From: Trachelipus rathkii | Taxonomy: Eukaryota; Arthropoda; Malacostraca; Isopoda; Trachelipodidae | Direction: 5' to 3' | NCBI GenBank assembly: GCA_015478945.1 | Contig: JABUQX010078149.1 | Span: 1-25,832, forward strand | Length of the DNA stretch: 25,832 nt | Shown here: piece by piece, positions 9,291-19,799 of the stretch | How positions within the stretch are numbered: the first letter of the stretch is position 1 | Layout of the letters: the number at the start of each line of letters is the position of its first letter | Position numbers and translations under genes: made by a program | The notes under the pieces: generated by a model | What the model was told of the DNA's origin: nothing | Seen by the model: only the letters and a program-made list of their open reading frames with translations | Database searches by the model: none

Positions 9291-9301
9291 GGTAATTTTG
9301 A

Positions 9302-11050
9302 GATATTTAACATGGCTTCGTGGCAAGATATTGCTTGGGGGAAATCTAACGACCCCTCGACCATGTAGAGGATCACTCACCTATAGGAAATGAGGGAATA
9401 AATAACAATAATAGACTTATGGTATGCTTCTCAATTATTAGGTAATAATAATTACTACACTTAGTTTTAATACCCAGCATTGGATTGAATTATAGTTGTT
9501 TTAAAGTAAAGCTGCGTTCCTAGTATTTATATAAATATCTGCAGCAAATTTCACTAAATAATATAATATAAATTTATTTATTATACTTTTTATAGCTCTA
9601 TGATCTTTTTTTTTATACTTTTTTTAATATGTATACAATTTATTCTGATACGAATTGTTGTAGATGTTTTATATTTATTTTCCTTCAATTAGCGCTCAGT
9701 TCACCCACATACTACATTGGAAGTGATGAGTTTCCATTCATGTGTACGATTGGTCTGTTAATACATACTTTCTATATATTCTCAGCGGAGTATTAAAAGA
9801 CACTAGAGAGTATCTCTGTGGGGGCTGAATTACGTAAACCGGCGCCGCTTCTATTCTTACGATCGTTAAAGGAAATCGGGGCGGGCAAAATTTTATTCAG
9901 GTCATAACTATGACAAGCTTCTCTAAAAACTAATGAACGTTTCATAGTACAATATAATTTTACAGCTTATAAAATATGTCGTCATATTAAACCAAGGTCT
10001 GTCTACCTCTCATGAATTTAGAAACTGAACAGATTTAAGATAACTAATCCTAATAAGGTCCATGCCCACCACTACTTTAATGAGGGATTGAAAGATCTAA
10101 TTCATGCAGACAATTTTTGAGAATCAGGAGAGAAGCATTTTACTCTCCAAGTACGAGAGGGTTTTCGATATTCACGACTTACCAGGCTCGCAATCGCTCA
10201 GACCCATTTAGTTTTTATTTTAGGTCAATGGTTTATGAATTAACTAATAACACGGTTAACTATACAATTAATTAAGCGCATCGTCTATCCTAAACTAGGT
10301 CATAGAACGACAAAAATCACCGTTCCCTAATACAGTTAAGAACGTTTCGAGACGTGAGTTTTTTGGATATATAATTTAAATCAGACAACCAGTTCCGGAT
10401 CAATTTTCACTCAGTCCCATATATTTTGAAATAAGTTATAGGAGCACACTTCTCTCTCATCACAAGGGAGGTATATACCGAAACTGGTTTACTTGGGCGC
10501 GGTTCGTATAACTACAGGTAGGTAAAGGGAGGCACCCTATACAACAGCGTTAGCGCTCTCTATCCACATAGGGCCATTTGATCACATCTGTTCCATCAAA
10601 TAGAACGTTATCAAGTCTAGAATATATAAATCCTACGGTCTTCTTTCTAACTCTTACCATTACATTGCTGTAGAATGACTACAAAGAGCTCAAGTATCAC
10701 CGAATATAATATGAACAAAAATATAGAATAAAAGTAGGGAAACGTGAGAGTATATACGATAGTCGGAGTCAGAGAATGATTATCATTAGGTAAATAGGAG
10801 TTCGGAGAAGGAGTTCTCTGGTGCTGTCTCAAAGATGCTATGTTCGTATGATTATAGAAACATGGCACTGAGTGCATGAGACGCTGTGATCACTCTGCTG
10901 AGGTAATAATAAAAATTATTACTACGATCTATTAAAAAACAATTTGGTATCTAAAATATAATATAATATTATTATAAGGTCGTAGAACTCGAAATATAAC
11001 ATGAGGTAGTTTTATAGTTTTCAGTAAATTACAGGGTGCTTTTATTGGGT
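9302..11050. other. Non-coding AT-rich region upstream of the CRLS1 exons
   Basis: Presumably CRLS1 intron if the missing exons lie further right. Open frames here are short and motif-free (for example minus 10647-10877). No upstream CRLS1 exon could be recognised. Confidence 0.45.
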
Positions 11051-11051
11051 A

Positions 11052-11070
11052 GATCCCCCGATGGGGGATC
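11052..11070. repeat. GATCCCCC / GGGGGATC perfect palindrome
   Basis: Two 8-bp arms around a GAT spacer, followed by CCCACCCCCA. A GC-rich hairpin in an AT-rich setting. Confidence 0.7.
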
Positions 11071-12600
11071 CCCACCCCCACTTAAAAATCAAAGTGCGGA
11101 ATGTGTTAGAATGTCAGAAAATGGAAGAAGAGAGTGAAGGTTAAGTGAAGCGATCTAAGGAGCAAAACTCAATGTGTTAAGGAGCACAAAATGAGTTCAT
11201 AAGCAACTAGATATATCATGTCAACCGGTGCTTAGAGTATTTGGAAGGCCGGTTGCTGATGTGTCTATTGAGCCGGGTATTTACTATAGTTTACAAGAAC
11301 TATATCTTCGTTTTGTTATCTTGAATGTTACTAAGTCGTTTACTCTTTTAACATCAATTATTTTGTTTTAAAATTTAAGATGTGTTGTATTTTAATTTGT
11401 ATTTTAAAATTTTTAATTATTTTTTAATTATTTTTAATATTTAATTTATTGTATTTTTAAAAAGTATATATAATTATTTACTAAAATTTTATTTATGATC
11501 TTTTTTCACAACTTAGTTTATTAATCACTAATATACATAAATTATTGTACTTTGTTTTTATAAACACATCCTAAATGCAGTAACTTTTAGTTAAATCTAA
11601 ATTAAATCCACCTACTACTAATCTATATCTCTTACTATCCCATCACCCTTTCCATTGATTCCTTATATTTCTGATGTCTATTATTTGATAATATACTGAT
11701 TCTAATAACGGTTAAGTTTATTCCCAAGTCATATTCTCATCTTTTGTTGTGACATTCACTATGGGGGGCAATTTTCGGGATGGTTATGTTTTTCACATAC
11801 CCTAAGCAGGTAAATTTTCAGTCAAATTGTCCTTAAATTCGGACTTCTCCCACAAACTCTCATATTCCTATTATTTTCTAATTAGGCGTTACCAACTTCA
11901 ACCGTTCCACTGATTCTATATTTAGTGAATTTTCGTTATTACATCTATTCTATGACATTACGATTAACTTTCTTGTTTATTAAGTTTTCATTTATTTTAC
12001 TTTGAGAGAGAGATTTGTTTATTGTTTTTATTCTCTACTGAGCATTATAAAATTAAGAGCAGGTAAAATAATATTAGAGCATTTTCAGAGCTAACGCCAA
12101 TCAATCACACTGGATAATATAATTGCCTACTCTCATTTGCTTGGTACACGGAATATAGGTACTTGAAAATTTCCCATAACCTTCCAACCCATCTGCAATA
12201 CGGTTGAGTCTTTAGCAAGAGATCAAATATAGTTTATTAATACCATAGATACTAGTAAGTTTTGGAGTGATCAGTCATTATCCTGGTTCTCAGTACTAAA
12301 ATTTGTTTATTAATGAGAATTTGGGTTGTGTGGTGAGCATAGGCCCCTAACAGAGTGGCAACTATAAGTAAGTAACATTTATTCATTAATAAAATCTAAC
12401 CTCTCTCTACACTTCCCTCAGCACATAACAGATATATCTCGCAAATTATATTACAATCAAGATATACATATTTTGATACTACTTTATTTTTTGATCATGC
12501 AATTGTGAATGCGTAAAGTCATAATTATTCTTGACTTTATATTACTAGTTTAATATTTTGACATATTACTTTTGGTTATTTTTTCAATAGCAAAGCAGAT
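11071..12600. other. AT-rich non-coding region
   Basis: Long T- and A-rich stretches (strongest at 11340-11480). No gene or repeat family recognised. Confidence 0.45.
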
Positions 12601-12840
12601 TTAGGTATTCACATTACGGTCACAGCTAACTCATCGGAACCAGGGATAAAAGGCAATGCTTCTGCTGATTGCATTTTGCCTCAGAGCTACACCGCAGTTT
12701 CTTCTTACTGAGTTGCGTTCTTGCATCACGCTAACTAACGTAATTATGCTCATAAACGCTCGAGCTTCACATTCGTTTATGGCTAACATACATTGTTCAG
12801 TGGTTGCTAGCATGTTTGCTGATTGTGAGTGAGTTCATAT
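12601..12840. other. Unassigned block of more balanced composition
   Basis: Noticeably less AT-rich than its surroundings. A minus-strand frame at 12631-12813 (60 codons) has no recognisable motif. It could be an old transposon fragment. Confidence 0.25.
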
Positions 12841-15262
12841 TCGAGCATAAACAAACAAGTACAAATCAAGTTCTTAATAACACTGTGCACCGCCATACGA
12901 TAATACCAACGTTCAATAACGTATAACAAATTGTTATTATCATCTATAGTATTGAATAATTCTATAACATATAGACATCCACATGAGTAAGAATTAATAA
13001 AGAATGTTTATTCATACGATCAGCCGTAACGAGTATCTTCTTACAGTTCCACGAATAAACCGCTGATTAATATCAGTTATCAAAAAACCAGGTTCACACT
13101 TAACAAATAATATAGTAAAGCTATATTTTAACTTAATAGCATACAATTAGAACGCAGTCCTTGTTCAAGCATAAGCCATTACACCATAATACAAATGTCT
13201 ATACTAATTGTACATTATGACAGTGGTTTATTATTGGTGCAATGTTCACATTTTTAAAATTCTTTACGATGCATGTTGCGTATATTGACTCACAAAGTCG
13301 CCGGCCCTACCTCATATAACACTAAGTTTTCACATAATCACTCGTAAGCTTCTCCAGCTATTCTTTAATCTGAAACTAAGAATCTATTAAATAGGCTACA
13401 ACTATATAGTGCTTAAACCTTCAACACAGAGGGACTTTATACGCAACGACTTATGAAGCTTCTTGGCTTAGCTTTAATCTCTAACAAAGTTTCCATTACT
13501 TTCAATCAACCACTAAATGGAAGCGAGACAGTGGAGCAAAATTTTTTTAGGTCACTATTCAGGAGAGGACCCGTAAACGTTAGGTCTCAATATATAGTCA
13601 AGCATCCACTTCTCTCAACAACCCTCAAATGCTGTAACATGTATATATATCATCAAAATGGATACTCTGATTTAACTTTAAACCAATCTGTATGGAATTA
13701 CAAACCTTAACTGCCCACTTATAATTAGGAAATTAAGAAATTCTCCTTACTTTAGTGAAGACGGGCGAGCTAATTCGTATTATTTTGTCTAGACATTTAA
13801 CTATGGGACGGTTAATAGATTTGACAAATAAACGAATATACACGGGAAACTATTCTAGGAAATATCTTATGTCTAAGATATATTTATCAGTATATCTTTA
13901 AAAGCATTATAATACACTTATATATTCTCTCAACGATATAATATTGGCAAGACATACTTTTAATTTTATCAAAGTATCTTTTTGATATTATGAATCAATA
14001 CTTTCGAAATTAAAATTATAAGTGTATATTGTATAAATTGTCTTTGATAAAATACTGTTTTTATACTTGGATATCCTTAACTTTTCTATAATAGATTCAA
14101 TAAATTCACAATCAATTTTCTTATGCAAAATTGGAATGTCTAATAAGCATAACCATTGTAAAAACACACTACTTCGCACCCCTACATTTGTATTCACTCT
14201 TCATCTTCTCACCCTGGCCTTCTACATTTCTCATGATCTCTATTTTCGATTACTTATTGATCTACTTGATCTATTTAACTAGTCTCTCATTTCGAGTATC
14301 ATTTGGATAAACATAACATACAAAATTCATATAGTTTTCTTTATAAAACTAACTAACATACCTTACAGTCCCGTACCCACTAACCACAAGTAAAAAAAAA
14401 GGCTTTCACACTCATAACCAACTTTAAAAGGTGCATATACATTATTTTGGGAAAGGTCTTATACCACCTAGCTATTTGTTAGTGCGGTAGGAGAATAAGT
14501 AACATCGCTGTAGCAAGAGGCGCACAGACTAGAAATACCTTACGGTTTAACTTCGAGATTATTAATTCAACCAATATCAATCTCAAGGAAAAGATTATTC
14601 TATATCTTCACAACAGTAAAGAACTAATTCACCTTTGCATACATTGAACGTAGCCTCTATTTACACTAGATCTTTAGAAATCATTATTCCTGTAACATAT
14701 ACTATTATGTTTATTTTATTTACCTTTAACTAAATATTATTAATATTTTCTAGCAAAAATCTAAATCATTTAACTGCTTACCTTTAATTATATTTACTTT
14801 AATCATAGACAGACCAACGAATATATGCTTAGATGTAACCTAAAAGTTTTTTCACGATCAAAAATCAGCTAACATACTCAATAACCTGAAAACTAAGTGA
14901 ATTACTTATATCATATAAACTAACATGATGAAGTACCTCATACTAACCGTACGTATGAATAATTTGCTTACACTAGTCACAAGTTTCCTTATACTTATCA
15001 AAACGTCTAAAATGGTCACGCCTACACCACTCAGCCGTACATACAAAAACTAAAATAGTAACGACATAACTCCTTCTCCATTGAGACGGATACTTTTCTG
15101 CAGCCCCAACAGCATGAACAGTCAGTATCTCCATCGTACAGAATTGTTCACGTCATAATTATCCGCTGTGTCTATTCAGACACACGTCTGCTCTTGGAAC
15201 ATCCTATATTATTCTTCGAGATTATTATAGCAGCGTGGTGAGGCTTTTACTACTTTTGACAT
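12841..15262. other. AT-rich non-coding region
   Basis: Only short frames, such as plus 13453-13710 and overlapping plus/minus frames near 14000-14280; none shows a domain, splice context or codon signal that I trust. Confidence 0.45.
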
Positions 15263-15263
15263 T

Positions 15264-15280
15264 GGGGGGGGGGGGCGGGG
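15264..15280. repeat. Poly-G tract
   Basis: Twelve G, one C and four G in a row. The exact length is prone to sequencing error. Confidence 0.85.
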
Positions 15281-15745
15281 CGTCATTTTCATCGTGAAGC
15301 ACTTCCATTTATTTCCTTTCCAGCAGATCAAATAGGTGCTATCACGTCAATTTTGAATCGTAACTGAATAGAGAGCGTATACAATTTAGCAAAATTCATC
15401 TGGGTTGCAGAGAGCATCTGGAGTGCTTGAGTATTCTTATGTGTGAGGGAATTATTTTTTAGCGATAGAACAAGCTCCTTTAGAGCCTGAGTTTGTGATT
15501 GCACCTCAGAGGAACTTCGGGTATCTTAGATCCTTACTACACAATACCTGGGTTATTGAATGTGTGGACTGGTGTTAGAGAAAATTAAAGCTATGGAAAT
15601 GTACCTGAGTTAGATGGTTTCTGGGGGGTGGGACAGTATGCGAATGTTGTCTACTGGTTGAACATATTATCAATAAGCTACATGCATTCGTCTTATAATC
15701 AACCTTACAATTCAGTGGTTGGAACTAAAAGTGTGTGTTCCATAA
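15281..15745. other. Unassigned non-coding segment
   Basis: More balanced composition than the left flank. No motif, repeat family or RNA gene recognised. Confidence 0.35.
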
Positions 15746-16027
15746 AATCCATTAGGTTCCTTAGAAGAGTCAGGTTCAATGAAATTATTAATTTTCTATA
15801 GACCAAACACCTACCTTGTCAAAAGTAACAACTCGGACTCTACAACAAATCCACTTCAGCAGAAATGTAGACACATTATTCAGGCCCTTTTAGAAAAACA
15901 ATAGCCTCTAAAACACTTGATTGCCGAGGAGACTTTAAACACGATCCAATTCCTGATCAACAATAGATACCTAACTCAGCCTCCAATCATTTCTGCTTTA
16001 CTTAAAAAAATAGACGAATGGTACTAA
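15746..16027 (+). pseudogene. Possible remnant of an unknown protein-coding sequence
   Basis: A single frame runs 93 codons with only one interruption (TAG at 15902-15904) before a TAA at 16025-16027. Its composition looks protein-like: SGSMKLLIFYRPNTYLVKS, then LLEKQ, the stop, then LKHLIAEETLNTIQFLINN and ISALLKKIDEWY, with amphipathic Leu/Ile/Lys/Glu spacing. No family was recognised, and no start or splice context is clear. It may be a decayed transposon or host exon, or chance. Confidence 0.2.
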
Positions 16028-16929
16028 GGAACATAACACCGCTCTCGATCCTCTTTTCACCAATTTACCCCGAACTCGCGTCCACCCCTTTCCCACTTTT
16101 GCCGCTTCCGACTCCACTCTTCCACCCAACTACCAGTCCCTCTCAAACAACACGCTGGCTGCTATAAACATTTTAGATGTAGGCGGTGGTTTGTAAAACC
16201 GTGATTGTTGATGTAAGAGTTTTGCATCTAATATGTCTGATTGCTTTCAGCTGATTTGTTTAATTTGTGTATGCAATGGGATCAGTTGGTGGAGGATGCA
16301 GCGTGTATTATTTCCTTGAGAGTTCAATGCTTTGTGGCAGAATTACAAGTTTTTGAATACCGCGTTTTGATACAATATGCGGTGTGCGTTCAGGTATGTC
16401 GTAGTTCTAGTAAGGATGGAGGTTGCTCAAAATCTATGTTAGCGGGTCCTTTGGATATAACCAATAAATTTATTAATGTTAGTGTTTTTCATTGATAGTT
16501 AATTGTTATGCTTTCTGGCTTCTATACAAATATTGTTTATTACCGGGATGCTGTAATTGCGTCATGGTGTGTGTGTGTTAAAATATGTCCTTAGGATATT
16601 AAATGTTAATTTATTAAATTATGGTATTTCAAGACTTAAAAGAAAAACTTTTGAAATGGATTATGATTCTCTTCTGTGCGTGTGAGTTTATACATTGATG
16701 AAGAGGATTTTGATTAAAGAGCTTTATTTCTTGTGACTAATTGTTCTTTTATTTTGTAGTACTTCTGCTTATGTGTTTATAGTTGGCTTTTTGAGGCTGT
16801 GATTGTAGATGCGTCTTGCATAACTTTGATTATTTATGAGGGTGTGTCAGGTGTGTGGTTCATTATTCATAATCTATATGTTTCAAAGAGGTGTCATGTC
16901 CATTTACTATGGCTCGGTGTTGGGTGTGA
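16028..16929. other. Unassigned region, T/G-rich on the plus strand from about 16180
   Basis: It contains an 84-codon plus frame (16241-16495) without recognised domains. A TTTCAG precedes the frame, but no splice partner supports an exon. Confidence 0.3.
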
Positions 16930-17574
16930 TCTGTCGGCAGATATTTAATTTGCTCATGTGGCGAATCGAAGCAACTCTTCTCGCCAGAATGAGAGGATAG
17001 CGGCGGAGGAGTTCTAAAGCGTCCGTTAATTTCGTTGGTGAAGCTCCAAGTGACTCGCAACCCGTCTACAGCTATATCGGGTTGATCTCAATAATTATCA
17101 TTATTGTGCTGGCGCGGTGCTATGCCTGTTTACACAGATACGACAGATAATTCCGTCCATCCGTTCCCAATTTGATCCTAATTACGGTGAGCTCGTGGAT
17201 TTTTCACCCCGCCTTCTTGAAAACGGACTGGTTTAGCCGTCCGCGTCCGTCCGATGTCTTAAGAGTGAAGCATTCGTGATTTATCTTACGTCCGTTTCCC
17301 GACTGGACTGGCGTGGTGACTCTTTGCTCGACTTCGCTCGACGGCGCTCGGGCTCCACTTGGCATAGGACCTCTCGGTAGTCCGGACCTACAGTCCCGGA
17401 AGGACTGCTCGGTGAATACCGCGGCTATATACCTCTACCCGGCAGGCAATCTCGGGGATGTCCCGCGGATCTAACGCTCTGACCGGGCCCTACATTAAGT
17501 GATTTCCGTGGCTTACTGTTCCCATGAGGATTTTTAATGGTTTTATACGGCGGTGGAACGGAGTGTTACAACAA
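16930..17574 (+). promoter_or_regulatory. CpG-rich block, possible promoter / first exon of an unknown gene
   Basis: Against AT-rich flanks this stretch is GC-rich and full of CpG (for example GCGGCGGAGG, CCGTCCGCGTCCGTCCG, GCTCGACTTCGCTCGACGG, ACCCGGCAGGC, CCCGCGG). On the plus strand it ends at a consensus splice donor, ACAA|GTAAGT, at 17575. No coding frame is conserved across it. Unmethylated CpG clusters and a donor would fit a 5' untranslated first exon. A GC-rich old repeat explains the composition equally well. Confidence 0.25.
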
Positions 17575-18580
17575 GTAAGTGATATATATGAACATTTCTA
17601 TTTGTTGATATTGAAGGGCCCTTCTTCCTAAAGCTATTTCATATTATCGGGACAACAAGAAAGAACAGACGATTTTCAATGTTAATTCAAAGAATCAACA
17701 AACGTGAACTTTCAACTTGAGCCGTAGTGAGGAAAAAATGCCCGCTTAAAGAGCACATACGATATTTAGAAGAAAAATGAAGTCCCAGTGATAACCTGCA
17801 CTCACGCACAAGTAGTCCTTTATGATCCACCCATTGCGATATGCAGTTTGTATGGAGAAGTTCAACTAATCCAGCTGTATTCTTGTTGCCCAAATTGTGG
17901 GATCTTATGTAATATTTCTGATCCGCGGGCTTTCCGCGAAGTTGCGCGTAATAACGATCTCGCTCTTTCCATATTTTGACGTTTTTTTGGTTCCGCGAGC
18001 TCCTTTCCAATATTTTAAAAAGTAAAGCTAATGATTTTCTTCTAAGAAGATCGTATATGTTTCTGCAAGATCCCGAACAACGCTTTTGAAAATCCCAGAG
18101 AATGCTCTTTAGAAGATCCTCTTAATTTCACCTCCACCATGCATATTATTAGCAATTATTACGTCTATCCTAAATTATGACGTCCCATATATTCTTCATA
18201 CCAAAGGGTGGAACTTGATTCTTGGACTCTTCTATTCTTACCGCTTGCCACTCCTTCCTAGCGCTCTTATTTTTAATTAGGGTCACAAAAGGATCTATGA
18301 GACTGTCTTCTTTATATAAACTATACTTAAATTTACAAGAAAGAATCAACTGGCAGAGTAGGATAATATTCAATGAATCATGAAAATTATAAAAATACAT
18401 AAGAATACTACTAATAATAAAAAACCCTCAAATTCACTACACTATGATTTTCTTGTCATTAATGTTTATTAGTCTTTAATACTTTGTCTATATGGTATGT
18501 GACTGTATAAATCTTGTTGATGTCTTATTATCCTACTCGAGTTGCAATGATGGGCATATATGTGCTTGACATAAGATATT
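17575..18580. other. Unassigned region with CpG-rich part at about 17910-18000
   Basis: A minus-strand frame of 107 codons (17687-18010) is the longest clean one outside RT remnants, but no domain is seen. Another frame starts at an in-phase-shifted ATG within it (MERARSLLRATSRKARG, about 17975) and is Arg-rich, like a mitochondrial presequence, and ends after 36 codons. Which frame, if any, is real cannot be decided. Confidence 0.25.
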
Positions 18581-18589
18581 TTTGTTAAT

Positions 18590-18816
18590 AGTTAGTAGTG
18601 TTGTAGTGAAATGTTTTTGCTTAAATCTATATTGAGTATCAGAGAGAGGGGAAGGGGAAGGGGGTAAGGGGAAATTCTATTTAGAATTAACCTTTCAAAT
18701 ACCTTAGATATTGTATAAAGCAATGATATAGGTCTATAGGCAGGGGTTTTGGGTGGTTTGTTATTTTAGTAAGGGGATTATATTGTGTTTTTCAAATGCG
18801 GAAGAGGTTGGTTTCC
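18590..18816 (-). mobile_element. LINE 4, middle part: degraded reverse transcriptase
   Basis: The minus strand reads KTPAYRPISLLYTISKVFER then LILNRIS (about 18665-18760), the classic N-terminal RT block (PASYRPISLLSTISKIFE type). It is followed by LSDTQYRFKQKHFTTTLLT (about 18593-18648), matching the SQYGFRKKHSTTTLL motif. Between them an expanded C/T-rich run (PYPLPLPL) corresponds to the plus-strand G-quadruplex motif. The copy lacks the catalytic motifs A-C, which would lie to the left, so it is truncated or decayed. Confidence 0.78.
18648..18671 (+). other. G-quadruplex motif
   Basis: Four G-runs with 2-3-nt loops: GGGG-AA-GGGG-AA-GGGGG-TAA-GGGG. It fulfils the standard G3+N1-7 pattern on the plus strand, inside LINE 4 (antisense to the RT frame). 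Confidence 0.8.
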
Positions 18817-18915
18817 CGACTCGAGACACTCTTTCAATAATTATCTGATTCGATCCAATTTTCAAATTGCAGACTCACTCCCCCACTCACTATGTGCTCT
18901 CGACTCCACAACCCT
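18817..18915 (-). mobile_element. Truncated hAT-type MITE fragment inside LINE 4
   Basis: CTCCACAACCCTG at its right end (to 18915) is the inverted form of the CAGGGTTGTGGAG terminus seen at 19048. Internally it has GACTCACTCCCCCACTCACT, akin to the GACTCACC/GACTCACTCGACT blocks of the element at 19048-19223. The left end (around GACTCGAG, 18818) lacks the CAG terminus, so the left boundary is approximate. It separates two LINE 4 blocks that are adjacent in related elements. Confidence 0.5.
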
Positions 18916-19047
18916 GGTTGCCACGATTTGTTTGTTATTTGGGTTAGGACCACTATAACTTTAGTTCCCAGGTGCTTGAGGTGTATATTGGAGATTTTGT
19001 CTGAACTATTTGCTTTAAAGTTTTTGAGGTTTTTTGATGGTAGTGAG
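18916..19047 (-). mobile_element. LINE 4, 5'-ward part: pre-RT/RT block between two MITE pieces
   Basis: The minus strand reads LPSKNLKNFKANSSD, KISNIHLKHLGTKVI, VVLTQITNKSW. This matches the block just before YRPISLL in Jockey/RTE-type LINEs (typically LKANKAPGPDxIxNxLLKHL...LTxIxNxSW). The order and spacing agree with the piece at 18590-18816, so both come from one insertion. Beyond 19223 the homology fades, with a possible P-rich lead-in before the MITE. Confidence 0.72.
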
Positions 19048-19223
19048 CAGGGTTGTGGAGTTCGGTTCAAAATTTTCTGACTCAGACTCACCCATTAAAA
19101 TTACCAGACTCACTCGACTTGAAAATTAAGCGACTCCGATCACTCTTCAAATTAACTTCCATCCTATTATAAATTGCGACTATCTGACCTCTTCAACTAA
19201 GACTACCGACTCCACTACCGCTG
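19048..19223. mobile_element. hAT-type MITE, 176 bp, in LINE 4
   Basis: Termini CAGGGTTGTGGAGTTCGG (from 19048) and the inverse of CAGCGGTAGTGGAGTCGG (to 19223) match in most positions, with CAG...CTG ends. The interior repeats GACTC-type motifs, as in the widespread CAGGGTTGTGGAGTCGGAGTC family of animal hAT-like repeats. The flanks share TAGTGA (19041-19046 and 19224-19229), an imperfect target-site duplication shifted by one base. There is no coding capacity. Confidence 0.6.
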
Positions 19224-19799
19224 TAGTGATATCTTAAGGGGGGGAGGTGGGGGGGTCTTTTTGATATGGATCTCAATTTTTTGAGTTATATTTGTGTAAT
19301 GAATTATGTAAGCATTATATTATAGTTAATTGGAAGGTGTGAGCGGATTTATAATAGAATTAAATCTTGGTGGCTATTTGTGGTTAAGGTTTACTGTGGA
19401 TTATAGGTGGCCGGGTAGTTGGAGGTGAAAGCTGGTATTTGGCTTTGTTGGCTATGGTTATTGGCTAATTACTCTTTCTTAAAAGGAAACAAATTCTCGT
19501 TTCGTTTACCCGAGTTTGTTTGTGAATATTATTAACCTTATTTCTACAACTCATACTTTGTGTGTTCTTTTATTGTTAGTGTTGGTGTATCGTTGTTATT
19601 TATTATTTGGTTATTAGATTTATTCTATGGTAAGGGTCCTTGATTTTATTTTTTTGGTGTCGAATTGACAAGATCGAATGTTTTAGAGAGTTTTTTGTTT
19701 ATTTAGCAAAAGGGAAATCGGGGGGGAAATATTTTTGACTTAGAGAGTGAATGAGTTGAATTGAAGGTAGGGTTCGCGGTGTAATCCCCCCTAGGGAGA
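19224..19799. other. Unassigned region starting with a purine-rich G tract
   Basis: 19238-19256 is AAGGGGGGGAGGTGGGGGGG. The rest is G/T-rich on the plus strand without a recognised feature. It may hold decayed 5' LINE 4 sequence. Confidence 0.35.

Noticed and set aside
16241..16495. 84-codon plus frame preceded by TTTCAG, as a possible exon
   Set aside because: No donor, no homology, no protein-like conservation that can be judged; a TTTCAG is expected often in such DNA.
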